Origin: Helopsaltes ochotensis
Taxonomy: Eukaryota; Chordata; Aves; Passeriformes; Locustellidae
Direction: 5' to 3'
NCBI GenBank assembly: GCA_013400155.1
Contig: VXBM01000023.1
Span: forward strand, 1,178,033-1,242,032
Length of the DNA stretch: 64,000 bases
Part shown: one piece after another, positions 1-13,522 of the stretch
Layout of the letters: every line of letters starts with the position of its first letter
How positions within the stretch are numbered: position 1 is the stretch's first letter
The notes under the pieces: generated by a model
Database searches by the model: none
What the model was told of the DNA's origin: nothing
Seen by the model: only the letters and a program-made list of their open reading frames with translations
Program-made: the position numbers and the translations under genes

Positions 1-1880
1 ATCCGTGTGGTTGTGTTTTGGAGATATTTGTTTTGTTTTATTTTACTTGTTTAGGCTTCTGTTTGGTTGGCTTTGGTTCTCGGAAAAGTAGGATTAAAGC
101 AATCTAAATAGATAAGAGGGAAGAGGGATACTCATGCATGGCCTTACTCTAGGAGAGGAAGAAAAGACAGCAAGGTAATGTCTGACTGTCAGGCTTTAAA
201 ATTCTCATTTGAGGTCATTAGTGCTGTGATATATCTACAGCCTTGGTTCTGTGACGCAGCAGGGCTGAGTGGCCCACCGCAGAGGTATAGGATTGATGCT
301 GGTGCTTTGGCCCTTGGAAAACATGGCTTAGGAACCCCAGCCTAGAGCAAGTGTCTTCTGAGCATTGTGGCTTCCTGCAGGGAGTTTTTTGCACCACTGT
401 ATTTGCCATGCTGTATCCAAGGGCAGCTTCTGACTACTAAAGCTTTTAAATACTCTAGCCCGTGGCTGGCAAAAGGAAACACCTAAAGTTGACCAGGGAA
501 GTAGAGAGGCAGCTGAATATTAATGATTAATTCTTTAAATTTTCCAGTTGTTCTTCTAGACTAAGCAATGTGGTTACTCCAGTGTGTGCCTGCGACTGTA
601 TTCCCAAAATGAACAGAGAGCTTTATGGTTCTAGTAATTCTTGAACTCCTCTGAGAAGGATGCTCCTTCTGTAAAGCACTCAATGTTCTCAGTATTGTGC
701 TAGCAAGGAACATATGTGTAGGCACAGTTGTATATTTCAGTGGTTGTGAATAGGGCAGGACAGCCCGCTGGGGACAGCCATGGTGCTGGAGTGGTCTGGT
801 GATGGGAAATCACCAGCAGTGCTCTGTGATCAGGTCACAGCTCTGTGCTGGGCTGCAGACCTCCAGGGAGAGGGTGCACCGAAGCAGCAAGCAAGGACTT
901 CAAGCAGCTTTTATTGCTCTGGCCAGCCTCTTGCTTTCTTGTGGCTCCTTTTTCATTCATGCTGCAAATCACTCATGGCTGTCACCCTTTGCTTTAGCTT
1001 GCATAGGGGAGACACCACCAGTATAACTAAAAATCCTTCTGGCTGTGATCTGCTGGCTTGTGGTTTATCTCCACTGTGATCTGTAGTGTAGGACAAATGG
1101 CATCCAGATACTTTTGCTGGGTGTGTAAATGGAAATGGCAGGGTGAGGATAGCAATTGACAAAGGTGCAGTAAGAACGGCAGTTTCTGAAGACAAATTAG
1201 AAAATGTTGCCTAAAGAAGAACTGACAAAACATTGAAAGCTAAAGTCAAGCTGTGAGAAAAGCTTTAGGATGTCTGCAGGTGGACATTTAATACAAGAGT
1301 AACTGCTTGCTAGTGCTGCTTCTGTTTCGGAAGGAAATGGTCCTTCACTAATTAGCTTAAATTGTTTTAAAATAAATGTGGATGGGAATCTTGTGCATCT
1401 CTTGTGTGCCTCTGTGATGAAATAAAAAGGAAAAACAAAGATGTGATTCAGACAGATGTTTGAGAAACATGTCAGAATGGGTTTTGCTTACAAATACTGT
1501 TTCACCTTCTGGTGCTTGTTGCGTGCCTTGCATGGCAGAAAAAGGCATTTGTAGATTTAGAGTGAAGAGTGAGTGTCTTTTCTTAAGTTTAATAAGTGGA
1601 TTATTCTGACTTGGAGCATTCCTCAAAATAGCAGAGAAGTGAGAAGTTGAGGCTCATAAAAGTAACCTGAGCAGCAAGAGCTAGCCAGGGATGGGAGACT
1701 GAATTCCCCTGCCAGTCAAGTGAATACAGCTGGGGTGTTAAGAATGATCAACCGATAGGAGCATCTGCAGTTTACAGACCCTGAAAATCCCTCTCACAGT
1801 GTACATGAAAAATTTCTTGTGGGCTTATGTGTCTCCCAACCTTTTAATATCGATGAACTTCCACCTTTATGATGCTTCTA

Positions 1881-1970
1881 TTGCCACTATTCCCCACTCT
1901 GCGCGTGGGGAAATGACATGGAGATTAAGTGATTTGCCCATGGCAGAATGGAGAATCGAACATCAGCAAA
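1881..1970 (-). repeat. Ancient MIR-type SINE fragment
   Basis: The + strand contains a diverged form of the reverse complement of the MIR core and 3' region: a cccc-rich start, ggggaaatgacat, agattaagtgatttgccca, then gagaatcgaac. The order matches the amniote MIR layout read on the minus strand. Identification is from remembered consensus, and divergence is high, as expected for an old element. Confidence 0.55.
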
Positions 1971-2779
1971 GTTTTAACCATCCTTTTCTCTCTGGTAAAG
2001 TGCAGCTGGTATTAAGTGCAATTCCTGTGGCTGATAGATCCAAGCTAAATACATCCTCAATAAGGAGGCATAAGCCACTGAAAATAGGCTGTGATCCAGT
2101 TATTGCTGAATCAAGCTTTTTTAATAAGAAAACAAAACCATGTTTTGTCATTCACTACTAATTTAGCTCATCTTTGACACAGGTTAGGATTTATTTTAGG
2201 ACACCCTTTGGAGGTCTTATAGAACTTTACCCTTACTGTACAGCACTGGGAGAGGCAGTAATCTTTCAGTTGTGGGTACACACATGGCTTTGCTGTGCAG
2301 AAGGATCAGTTTTGGAAACTGTTGACTCACTGCAACAATTTAAATTATTTTGTACTTGATCAAAGAAGCAGTATTTCTTGCTATGGAAAATTTCTGTCAT
2401 GAATGGAGGAGGTTAAACAACTATTGATGGTACCCAGTGTACCAAGACAGAAAGGCTGTGTTTGCCATGAAGGAGCAAAGATTTGGGATGGGAAGAAAAG
2501 CAGGTACATGATTAGGGACAGTACCTAGGACAAAGGAGAAGTTATGATATCAAGTGCTATGACTCAAATATGGCTGGGTGCCAGAGCAGAGCACAGCTTT
2601 TGAAGAAGCAAAAAGGATGTATGAATATTCCAACACATTTTGTCATTTGAAGTATGTGCTAAACTGTATTCTTCATTTTCTTATAAATATGAAGACAGGG
2701 AGAAATTTCTAGTGTTTGTTTCCCAAATGCTAATGAAGACCAGAAGGACTTGGTGGCAGTGGTATTTGTTTGACAGTTT

Positions 2780-3160
2780 GACTTACAGCGCGCACACACT
2801 ACGCCTACGCAGAAGTAGGACTGTGACTTGTGGGTGCACTCTTGAGCTAGCTTTAAATTAGCAGTTTTGGTTACTGATTGCAGTGCAGCAGTAACAGCGT
2901 GGAGCTCAGCCTGGCCTGCGCTCCAGCCACTCGTGCAGCATCCTGAGTGAGCCCTGTGGTGTGTGCTGAGCCCCCTGTGCCTGGGGTCACTCAGCAGCGA
3001 CGTACTGCGCTTGACCCCTTGATAAATAAACCGTGAGGCACCTACACCAGGTTCATTCTTCCTTTTGGGTTGCAGTGTGAACGAGTAGAGTCGACTCAAC
3101 TGCTGCCTTGCCGCTGCGTGGGAATCCTGTACACCCAAGTAGCTGGCTTATTGTGGGGGG
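2780..3160 (+). repeat. CpG-enriched, LTR-like segment (unclassified)
   Basis: This segment has clearly more CpG than its surroundings, for example gcgcgcac, gcgacgta and gccgctgcg. It carries AATAAA at about 3024-3029 followed by a pyrimidine-rich stretch, an arrangement typical of the R-U5 part of an LTR. No terminal TG/CA pair or target duplication could be fixed. It could equally be a small regulatory island. The minus-strand 159-codon open frame here looks like a chance frame. Confidence 0.3.
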
Positions 3161-4454
3161 TGCAGTTTGAAGTTGGATGGGTTTGATGAAGTTTGATAGC
3201 TGCGAACTCTAGCGAGACAAATGCCAGGGTTCTTCTAGATCTGTGGTGCCTTTCAAGCAAGCATACATGCAGGAGTCTAAACTGGCTTAAAGCAGTTTGC
3301 TGTGGTGAAAGAGAACCTCAGAACAACACGTCTGGAATTAATCTTTAATTTTGAAAAGCTATTTCTGAGTAACTCCTTGCATAGACAAGCCCTGCATTTA
3401 GCTGTGATTAAGTTTCTAAATTGTTTTTTCAAAATAGGATAGGCAACCTCCTGTACCGTGTAGCTGCATCTGAAGACGTTACCCATAGAAACTAAGCCCC
3501 AGCTTTGGTTAAAATAGCACAATAATAGTTTGTGTTCTGGCTGGTCAAACGATAAGCAGCTCAACACTTTCATCCTTATTTCAGCAGAAAAATGCAATTG
3601 ACAGTAGAGAATGACTGTTTACTATGATGTGCATGATTAATACCATAAATCTTTCATGTTGGGATGTTGGGTGAGAGGCATGAATATCACCGCAACAAAT
3701 TGAAGGAAGCAATTTGTTACATATTTGTGGTTGGTAATCAGGCTTGGAACTCCATGTAGAAGGAGAAATTAGCCAAAGTGAATGTTAGCTACTGAAACCA
3801 GAAACCACTCTGGCGTTTGTTAAGCCTTGGCGAAGATGCCATGCTGATTTTTGCAGATCACGATGAGCATATGTACCTACTTGTGGCTGATGGTTATTCC
3901 AAGTGGCCAGCAGTAGTGCGTGTGCTATTTGACAAACATTTCTGCTTCTTGGATTAGTATGGAGACTTTTCAAAGTATGTTTGCAGCATATGGCTTGCTT
4001 GAGGAGATGGTTTTAGATAGGAGACGTTGAGTAAAAGACAGTAGATCAGCTGCTTATCACTCAGCTTCAATTGGGTCAGCAGGGCATTTTGGAGAGACAC
4101 TTAAAAGAGCAGTAGAGAAAAATGAGAAACCAGCCCTGCATCACAGCATTGCAAACTTTGTTTTCTTGCATAGAGCAGTGTGCCCCTAAAGCTCCAGCAG
4201 AACTGGCACTTAATAGACAGAGTTTAATTTAAGAATTACATTTGATTGTCTCAAAGCAAGTTCTAGAGGAAGCAGTAAGTGAGGATGTTGGGGGAAGGAA
4301 ACCATGCTTATGAGCTTTTTCTTGCTAGCCCTAAATCAAAACTTTGCAGAAGGAGGAAACGGGAAAATGCCAAAAAGTACTAGGATCTGTGATGTGCTTG
4401 GTGAGGTAGACAGGGAAATGAGAAGGAAATTTCTAGCTATTGCTGGATGTTTTT

Positions 4455-4488
4455 AAAAAAAAAGACAAAAAAAAAAAAAGGAAAAAAA
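4455..4488 (+). repeat. A-rich simple repeat
   Basis: Two runs of A (9 and 13) separated by gac, then another A7 after gg. Low-complexity sequence with no recognisable retrogene upstream. Confidence 0.8.
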
Positions 4489-5812
4489 TGGATGCTATTG
4501 ATGGTGTGTAAGTTTGAGGAATGAGAATATTTCTTTCTTTCATTGATCTCACGATAATGCCCATGACATTGTTGCTGTTGAAAATGAAGGATTGGAAGAG
4601 CAAGTGAGAACTGCCATCCCCATCAGACAGAAGCCTTCCCTGAACAGGATTGCACATCTGCCAGAAAGCAATAGCTGTAAGTTCAGGGTCATGCAGAAGT
4701 GGTCTTGTCCTAGCACCTCCATTGCAAGAAAGAGGGGGATAAATGTAGCATTTGTGTATGTACTTCTAGATGCCTTTTTTTAGGGTCCCAGATGCTCTGT
4801 GAACATTGCTGTTGTCTGTGGGTGAACAAATGTAGGTGACACCAAGGCTGGAGCCCAAATCCCAGGGCGGTGTCAAATGGGTGATAGTTTGTAATTAAGG
4901 GGATCAGTTGCTGAACGAACTGATTTTTCCTCTATTGAATTTGTCCCTCTTTTTCTGATCCAGTGAGTCATTGTAGTTAGTTTTCGAGGCGTGTTTGGCT
5001 GATTGGATTTTTGTTGATATCTTAGCTCTCATATGTGCTTTGTCACACCTGCTCACCTTGATGACACGGATGACTTTTTAGTCATTCGTTAGCCCAGAAG
5101 AAGTGATGCTGCCATACGTGGGTGTGAGCAGGCAGCCCTTGTGCCTGAGATCTGTCAGCAAAAGCTGCTGGCCAAACTCTGAGTCAAGCCTCTGCTACTG
5201 CCTGACCAGGAGAAATGATTGAGTTTCCTCAGATCCTGAAGGAAAAAAGAAGTTAGAAGCAGGGTGGAGGAAATCTTAGAGGATTCACTTTCCTGGATAC
5301 AATTTTTGGCTCTGCTGTGCTGCTCCTGTAGATAGATAGCATTTTAATTCCAAGACAAGGGAGTTAAATCCAACTGAGCTGTTGCTCTCATAAAAACGCT
5401 GGCCTAAAATGCTGCACATGACGACTCGGTTCCTGTTGTTGTCAGTCTGTCTTTATGATATTTTTATTTTAAAGACTTCAGTGTAAGCCAAGTAGAAAAA
5501 AAACCCAAAACATAACAACCAGCAACAAATAAACTCACTTTAAATAGCAAAAAATGTTCAAATCTGTTTATTTCCTCTGCCCTTCTGCTTGTGTGAATGG
5601 AAGGTGGTGCCCTTTGTCTGCCTCAGACAGAGGTTTTGGAGATGAAGTTGGTGATTTCAGTGAGGTGATTTCACCACAATGTGAAGGGAGGGGGCATAGA
5701 CAGGGCAGCTACAGTTTTTGTGTGGTGTCCTGAATTAGTAGTTTACAGTTTTCATGGACATCTGATTTTTTCCCCCCCACCCCATCACCATTAAATTTTC
5801 ACTCAAGACATT

Positions 5813-5856
5813 TTTAGTTTTAAACTTCAGTTTAGTTTTAAACTTCAGTTTAGTTT
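5813..5856 (+). repeat. 18-bp tandem repeat, about 2.4 copies
   Basis: The unit tttagttttaaacttcag occurs at 5813-5830 and again identically at 5831-5848, followed by a partial third copy. Confidence 0.9.
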
Positions 5857-8800
5857 CCACTTGGCTGCATTGGTGAGCATCTTTTCATCACTGCCTGGTT
5901 GCTGTGGTCACTGCTCTGCTGTCACTCTCAGGCACTCCCTGAGCTGCCTTTGGTGAGCTGCTGCTGGAGAACCTGACGGCAAATCTCTCATCAGGGCACA
6001 GAACATTCTGGAGTGTGAACCCTCTTCTGAAAGTGCGCTGGCTTTGTCAAACCAGAGTGCAGTGCCTTGAGACCTGGCTCACCAGGTAACGTGCTGCCAG
6101 AGTGGCCAAGCACTGTAGTCGCTGGGTTTTGGATCTGCTTTCTGAGATGGTGTAGGAAGACAGATAGAGAGAATGCTGAAGGCAATCTTGCCCCCAATAT
6201 ATTGCAGCTGTGTTAATTAAAAAAGAGTGGGAACAGCCTTGCCCTCACAGCTATGGGTGTGGTGAAAGAGTGAGTTAGTTGGTAGAGAGATCATTCGGAA
6301 TCTGCTGGCTGTGCCGTGAAGAGGAAGGGACAGGAGGTCCTGCAAGGGATAGAAAGGGTAAGGTGCCGTACGAGGGACAGACAGGATTAGGTGGCTGTGC
6401 CAGGGATAGGAAGGAGCTAGCCAGAACTGCAGAAAGAAGAGAGAAGAAGGAGAAAAAGAGCTAGAGCTGCTCATGGGAGAATACACAGAAAAGGTATAAG
6501 AGACTTCTAGACAACAAGGTGCTGATGCTTGAAGCCCTCTTTGGTGTCAGTCCTACCTCCTCTGTCAAGATGTTCATTTCTGTAGGGGGATTTCTTGCTT
6601 CTCTTGGCTTGAAAAGTGTCTGGGCACTTGGATTTCAAACACTACTACTCTGGAGAACTTGGATTGTGCTTGTGATTATTCCAGAATGGGATAATTTTAT
6701 ACTTGAACTACAGGGCTTAACTCTCTGCAAGTCATGCCCCCACTACCATTGGCCAGTTTGGAATAATGGGAAAAGCAGACTTTTCTACCCAAAAGTTTTT
6801 TTGCTCTTTTGTCTGATATGTGATACTGCTCAAATATCCTTTTCTAGTGATTGCAGGCCTGTCTCTCCTTGCTGTCTTGAAGTGAGTTTGAGGTAGCTGG
6901 CAAGAATTATTTGGGTTTCTTTTTTATTTTCTCCAACCTTTGCTTTCCCACAGGATTGTTATGCCAGAATAAGAGGAATTTTTCCTTTCTATTGCTGAAT
7001 TGCACAACAGTTGTTGAAGTTTTTTCTCCTTGCCTTTGTCACCTATGTTTGTTCCCTAACTTTTCTGGTGTCCTTAAAAAGTGCAGCTAGAAGGAAGGGA
7101 CATAAATAGAGCTAGTGTTCAGGATCTCACTTTGTTTTGGAGATAAGGGCCTGCTGGGGGGGAGTCTTTGTCCCATTGTCACCACCATCTTCCCATCTGC
7201 CTTCTCTCTTTCCTCAGTTCCCGTTGCTTCACCTTCAGAGTTCTTCCTGAATTCGCTGTGCTTAAAATAATACTTGTTTGAACAATAAAAGCTGTATTAA
7301 AGGGGTACATTATTTTAAATACAGATATTGGCTCTGCGAGAGAGGGGTTTGCAAAGGAAGGGACTGTATGCTTTCGCACATAAAGTGACTATGTCAACAA
7401 AATCCTGTAAGAGGTCTGCAGCTGAAGAAAGCCCTTTCCCCCTGCTTCCCGCATGCTAATTCCAGATACAATGGAAATTCCTACAGCTGAAGTAGTAGCA
7501 AAGAAAACCCAAGTGATGCCTTTATACTGAGTTGCAACACTGAAGGCAAACAGCAGCTGGAAGCTTGGTTTGATCTTTTTGTATGAATAGGATTAAATAA
7601 CAGGCATGGTGCTCGTGAGGGGTATTTTCCTGACCCTCTTCCACAAAGCTTTTGAACACTTGTGGAGAAGCACAGAGTGTCTTCAGCACCAGCTGAATGA
7701 AGGAAGGGTGACCGGACAGCTCAGCGCAGCTGAGAAAGACCTAGGTATAAAGTGGTTAGATTGTCCTGGTCACCAGAGTGGATGGACATCTCTGCTGTGT
7801 CCATGTCTCTCCTTCCGTTCTGTTAATGTTTTTGTATTTATTTGTACACTTTTCACATTAAGTGTGTCGTCTCACTGGGGTGAGGACCTGGCCTGGTGAT
7901 CATAATAGAGCTGGGGGTCTGGGCTTAAGGGCCAGCTCCCGGTCTCTTGGGGACTGTGTGTGGGATCTGAGGCAAGGCTGATGCCTTCCAGGGCTAATTC
8001 TGTAGCCACAGCAGCAATCTCTACTGTAGTGTTTGCTGGTGTGAGCTTTCATCACTGCTTCCATTTTAGAGCAAGAGTAAGAGAGCAAACTTACTGTCAG
8101 CTGCATTGGGGTTTTTTTCTGTCAAATAGCTGTTCGGATTCCCAGTGCTCCCTTATCCTGCCTTCCTTCCTAGACATGTCTTTCCAGATTCACCGTCTTC
8201 CTTGTCCAACTAAATTTGCTGGTTTACATACACAAATTCAGTTAATTATATTCCTAGAACAGGCATTATTGCTGTTGTTGTCTTTGTTTTGTTTTAAAAA
8301 TGTTTTCATTGCCTCTTTCTTGGGCAGATACATTCCCAGATCACTTGTCCATCATCTCATCACCTTCCAAGAAGAAGTGTGGGCTCTAGGTCTGTGAGTG
8401 CTTCTGGAGCTGGTGTGTCTCCTGTAGCACTGCCCTGCCTGGTAGGGTTCAGCTGAACCAGGGCACCTCTCAGCCCAGTGCTGATGCTGGAACAAAGCCA
8501 AAACTCAACTTCCACATGTTCCAGGACAGAGTAACCTCCGGACACTGAACTCCCCTAGGTTAAGAAAGAAGCTGTCTCCTCGAGATACTTTTGTGCTTGA
8601 AATGTTCGTTGCTGCTGGATCAGAGTATTGTTGTTTCTTGGGTAACCAATGAGTAATACATCCAGATCTGCAGTTCTTCTGCAGCATCTGGGGATGGTTA
8701 GTTTGAGTAGAGGTAAGTGCAGTCCTTTTCGCTGAAGCAAAGAATTGCGTGAGGCTCTCACCTACTTAAATCATAGAATGACCTTCCTTTTTTTATCTTT

Positions 8801-9593
8801 CAGGGGTCTCAGGAATGTGACTCTTCCCCTTTCATAGCTGGTCTGTTCTTCCTCCCCAGTATTTGGAGGCTCTCCCCTGGGAGCATGCAGCCCCTCAGAT
8901 GGCAGCAGCCAGGTGCCTTAGATGAGCAGTGCAGTGGTAGGCACTGCGGCAAAGGCATCACTCATCCATCTGGGAATAACTGCTTTTGTCTCTGATAATC
9001 TGCTAGATTTCTCTAGAATCCCTGCCTGGGGAAAGCTGTGACATTTTGCGTTGTGTTGGGAGCTCTGGGGCCACCTTCCCACAAGCTCTTTCTGGTTTTT
9101 ATGGTCTTCAAGGAGGGTTATGGTACAGTAACTTCCTACTGGGGAAAATCAACACTGTAAACAGAGCAGAGAGGGAAATGGATGTTTGTTTTTAAAGGAG
9201 AAAAAGTTCTGTTTCATTGGGACTAAGCTTGCATCTAGTCTGTGGTAACTTTCCATTCCTGTTACATTTTTATGGGAGATAGCAAGGTCCAGAGATTTAA
9301 ATCGGCACCAAAGTAATTGTAATTGAGGGCTCAGTCTGAATCTCAGTGAAAGGACTGACAAAAATTCCTGCTGCCTGGATTGCAGTGTGAGTTAGAGGCC
9401 CTAAACCATAAAAAGCCTCGTTAATCTCTGATAGTATCTGCAATAATGGAACAAATCTTAAAAATCAACCAAACTAAACCAAGTAAGTCAGAAGAAAAAT
9501 ATCCGCTAATAAATCTGATGTCCATGACATCAGACCTTTGTGGTTTTGGTGTTTACCTTTTTTATAAATCTCCAGGTTTTGTGTGTGGTTACT

Positions 9594-10080
9594 TCATGGA
9601 ATGATTGAGGTTCGAAGGGACCAGTGAAAATCATCTGGCCCAGACCTCTTCTCAAAGCTGAGCTACTTTGATGTTGGAAGTTAAGGCGGGATGTTAAATA
9701 CCTCATCCAGGTGAACTTCGATCTTCCCGGAGGATGGAAGGTCCTCATGCTTTCTGGGCCCCTCTACAAGTGTTTGACCAACTTTATGGTGAAATAGACT
9801 CTGTCCTGGATTTCCTGTGTTGTGTCTGTGGAGTTTGCCCCTTTTTTATTGTGCAGCACTGAGGAGAGTCTGCCTCTGTGTCCATCTTTCCTCCATCCGC
9901 CCCTTCTCAATTAAGCAACAGCAGTAAGTTCTGCCTTGTCTTTTTTTAAGACTTAGGAAAAAAACCCAAACCAACCAACCAAAGAAACCCACCCACATTT
10001 TTCTCAGCTTTTCTTCATATACCATATGCTCCACCTGCCTGGCCATTTTGGTGGTCCTTCACTGGACTTGATCCAACATC
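9594..10080 (-). mobile_element. CR1 LINE 3' fragment, 5' truncated
   Basis: Read on the + strand the segment opens catggaatgattgaggtt, then a gaagggacc block and atctggcccagacctc. Further on it has a ctgaggagagtctg block and ends with a gtggtccttcactggact block. This is the order seen in the reverse complement of avian CR1 3' ends, so the element lies on the minus strand with its 3' end near 9594. An A/CCAA-rich insertion interrupts it near 9955-9996. The copy is too decayed and short to encode reverse transcriptase. CR1 is the dominant LINE of birds and other reptiles, which supports the avian assignment. Confidence 0.75.
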
Positions 10081-13000
10081 ACATACTGTAAGTGCTGCTT
10101 TCTGAAAAAATGTGTTTTCTATTTTCTTTCATTGAGGTTGTCTTTGCTACATGGCATTTATGGTCTATGTTCCTCTTTAAAGTCCCTTGATTAACATGCT
10201 GTGATTAGCAAACTCCTGGTGTAGTCTGCTACAGGCAAAGAGGGAAACTGAAGATGTGCTGGTAGACATTTGTACATATTCCATTACGTGCAGCATAATG
10301 TGTGGTTACTGTGACTGTTATACTTAGCAGTCTTCCATGAGTGTAACATGAAGATTAAACAAACATGGGGTTAGAGACACTGAGAAAGGGTATTAAACCC
10401 CTTGACCACATATCACAGGGAATAAAATAGCTGTATGTGTATTTATATACGTACTCTCATATGTATTTACATGTATATATGATATATATTTATTTATTAG
10501 ACACACAAGTGATTCTGTAGGATTGCCCTTGGGATACCCAGTCTGTTTCCTTGAACAGAAAGCAGGGAATGTCCAGCAGATGCCCTGTGCTGTGTGCCAA
10601 GTCAAAAGAAGAGGGTCCTGTCCCCAGTGTGTAGCAGTAAGTGACTGGGTAGGAAGAAAGACGTGCAGTTTCTCAGGGAAGCTTTATAAAGAGGATGGTG
10701 TGAGGTTCTGCTCAGACTGTTTAGCTCAAAGCCACTTGTGGTGTGTTAATGTAACAGGGGGACCTCATCTCACGTTGAGTGCTCTGGGGTTTCTTTACAC
10801 TTCGAGTTCTCCATGGGTGCCCTGCTGGTGGCTTTGCTTCACAGCATGATGTGCAGGAGCAGGAAGCTGAAGATTGAGTCCTGCTTTCTCTCTTCATTTG
10901 ACACAATTGTAGATGGCATGAAGACTGGGATACTGGGGTAGGAAGTAGAAGGAATTATTTTACTCTCACTGAATTTTATCTGGGCAACATGCCCTATCTG
11001 AACAGTTGGTCTGGCAGCTTTTTTTCTTTAATGTGCTTAGTATCTGTGATCTGTTTCTCTGTCTCTCCCCTTCTTGTAGGGCCATTCCCAGATTAAAATG
11101 AAATAGGCTCTAAACCAGCAAGAAAGGATTAGGAAGTTGGGATAGTTCATATGTTCAGCTGTCAGAAACATAGCACTGAATCTCTGTGAAAGGCAGCATT
11201 TCGCTTGTCCCTTTGCTAGTGAAGTCTTCCAAAGAACAGGGTGACTTCTGGTGTCTGTGTAGCACCTCTCTGCATCCAAAATACAGCCCAGGCATTGTTA
11301 CACATCCCCGTTGCTACCAACACCGAATGAAAGGAGTGAGCTGCTGTTGTTGTTACTATTATTGTGTTAAATTCCTGATACTGAGACCTTGCTACTGACC
11401 TCTTGGGTTTTCTGAGAGGGAGTGTGCATCTGAGTCTCCATCCTACTTTGAAGATTTTTTTTTTAAATTGTTTGCATGTGGCTTTTTTGAGGGGGTGAAT
11501 GGAAATCTTGCTGTTGCTCCTGAACTATCTCCTCTGAGGGAGTGGTAGCGCTGCAGTGTCACTAGAAAATATTAATGCATGTAAACATTTTTCAAAAGGC
11601 ATTACATCTTCCTGCACGTACTTTATTATATTCCCACAAATCTGACTAGATTTGATAGATAGGTAACCAGGGAGCAAGGATGGGGGAAGCATGCTAGAGA
11701 GGGAAGGAGGGAAAAGGGAATGAAATAAACACAAACCTGCTGTAATTCAAAACAAGGTAAAATCAGATTGTGTGCTTTGGCTAATTTTCTTATTCAGGCA
11801 TCGATCCAGTGGCTGCTCCAGAGTCTATTAGCAGTCAGCCAGTGAAAATATTTCCCATCGGGGGCTCTGACCTGAGACGGGGGTGAATCTATAGCAATTT
11901 GTTCAAACAGAGGAAAGCTTTTTCCTCTGATTTGTATTCCAATTTGCACAGCCTACTGAGGGGGGCCCCGTCGTGGGGGTTTGCAGGGTGGTGCTTCTCA
12001 AGTGGGAATCAAGCTTGAGCCAGGTAACTGACTGAAAAAAAAAAAAAGCCTGATTAAACTCTGAGCTGGGCACCCTCCATGTGCCTCCCTGGGCCATCTG
12101 GGTGCTGCAGCAGGCTTGCCTGAGAGGGCAGTGGGAAAGTTTACTGCATCCCCTCAGCACGGGGGACACAGGCCTGGCATGTCAAAGCTGCCCCAGAAAG
12201 GAGAAAGCTGCCCTTCCTGCAGCCTTTTAAAGAGATGGGGAGAGAGGGCAAAAGTGGTTTCTGCCTCATTCCCATCCCTTCCCTCAATGTGTGGCCAGGA
12301 ACAGGTTTCCTCTGAGGACAGCTGGATGGCTCTCTCCACAGCTGGCTTTCAGCCTGATTCAGCTGTGCTCCATGACTGGTTTGACCCCAATTTGCTCCTG
12401 CTGGAGAGGGCAGTGTAGGTGGTGCTTCTCAAGTATAAGAGCCTGCTACAGGGCTTGCTGGATCCTGATGCTTTCTTGGAGTCTGGCAGAAGCTGCCTGA
12501 TAACAAGAAGCTTCAGGTCCCAGCTTTCACCCAAAGCTGTGCTGAAGGTGCTATAGAGTCGTGGAGCTCTCCTTCTCACTCCTCCCTCTTGGCTGCCTGT
12601 TCCGTGGCTGCTTTAGAAGTAATCTAGACAAGGAAACACAGTCTCAGTATCCCTGAAGTCCAGATGCTGTAGCTATCAAGAGCTTCCAGAAATCTTGGTG
12701 GTGAAAAACCTGATGAGGTTAGCAAGACTCATGGCTTCCAGTGCCTTTTGGGTCTGCAGCAGATCTGATGCCAACTGCGTCCTGCCAACCCCATGCCAGC
12801 CTGGATATCTCCAGGCTTGGAGTTTAGCCTGTCTGTTGTGGCAATGAGGCAGTTGTGAAGTTGTGGTTGGAGAGATGTGCAAATGTTTTGGAAAGACCTT
12901 TTATGTGCATACAAGCATCCAGTCTGTCTCTGAGAAAGCCAGAAGCATCAGGGTTGTGTCTTGAAATATGTAAGAAGTGTTTGTCACTTCTAAACTTGGC

Positions 13001-13481
13001 TCCCTGACCAAGCTCCTGGTCCCTAAGTCTGCACTGGGCTTCCACATTAATGAGTGACATCACGCTGCCTGTTTTCCATTAATTGCCCAAATGTGGGAGC
13101 ATGAATTGGAAAATCTGTTTAGTAAAGGTGGGAAGAGGAGGAAACCATCCTTTGTATAAAATACAAGGATAAGAGTAGGAGGGAGTAATAGAGTGGGAGA
13201 GGCTGTTTTTAGCTTTCAAAATTAGCTGGAATTCTCCTCAGCCTTGTTTATGCTTGCTTTAATTTAATGTTGGTCACAGAAACACTTAGAAGGAGGAAGG
13301 AGGCAGGAAGGCAGAAATAAATAATGACTTTAAATCTTAAACCTGTGCAATTTTTAAACCACAGGTTTATTTTTGACTTGGCCATAACTTTCAGGGAACC
13401 AGCCTGAGTACCAGGGAGAGTAGTAACTCCAGCTTTGAGAAAGAGTGGGAAAGTTTATGAGATTTTAAAGCAGTCAGGTAG

Positions 13482-13522
13482 ATTGTCCCCATGCACATGA
13501 GGGGAATGTGCATGGGGACAAT
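13482..13522. repeat. Perfect inverted repeat, 17-bp arms, 7-nt loop
   Basis: Left arm attgtccccatgcacat (13482-13498) is exactly complementary to right arm 13506-13522, with loop gagggga. Pairing stops abruptly on both sides. The stem is shorter than a typical microRNA precursor. Confidence 0.95.

Noticed and set aside
7682..7722. Possible RE1/NRSF site (TTCAGCACC followed later by GGACAGCTC)
   Set aside because: The half-sites are 23 nt apart, outside the canonical and common extended spacings, and the right half is imperfect.
7960..8397. Plus-strand 145-codon open frame with hydrophobic stretches
   Set aside because: The T-rich DNA produces Leu/Phe runs that mimic membrane segments; no start context or homology is recognised.
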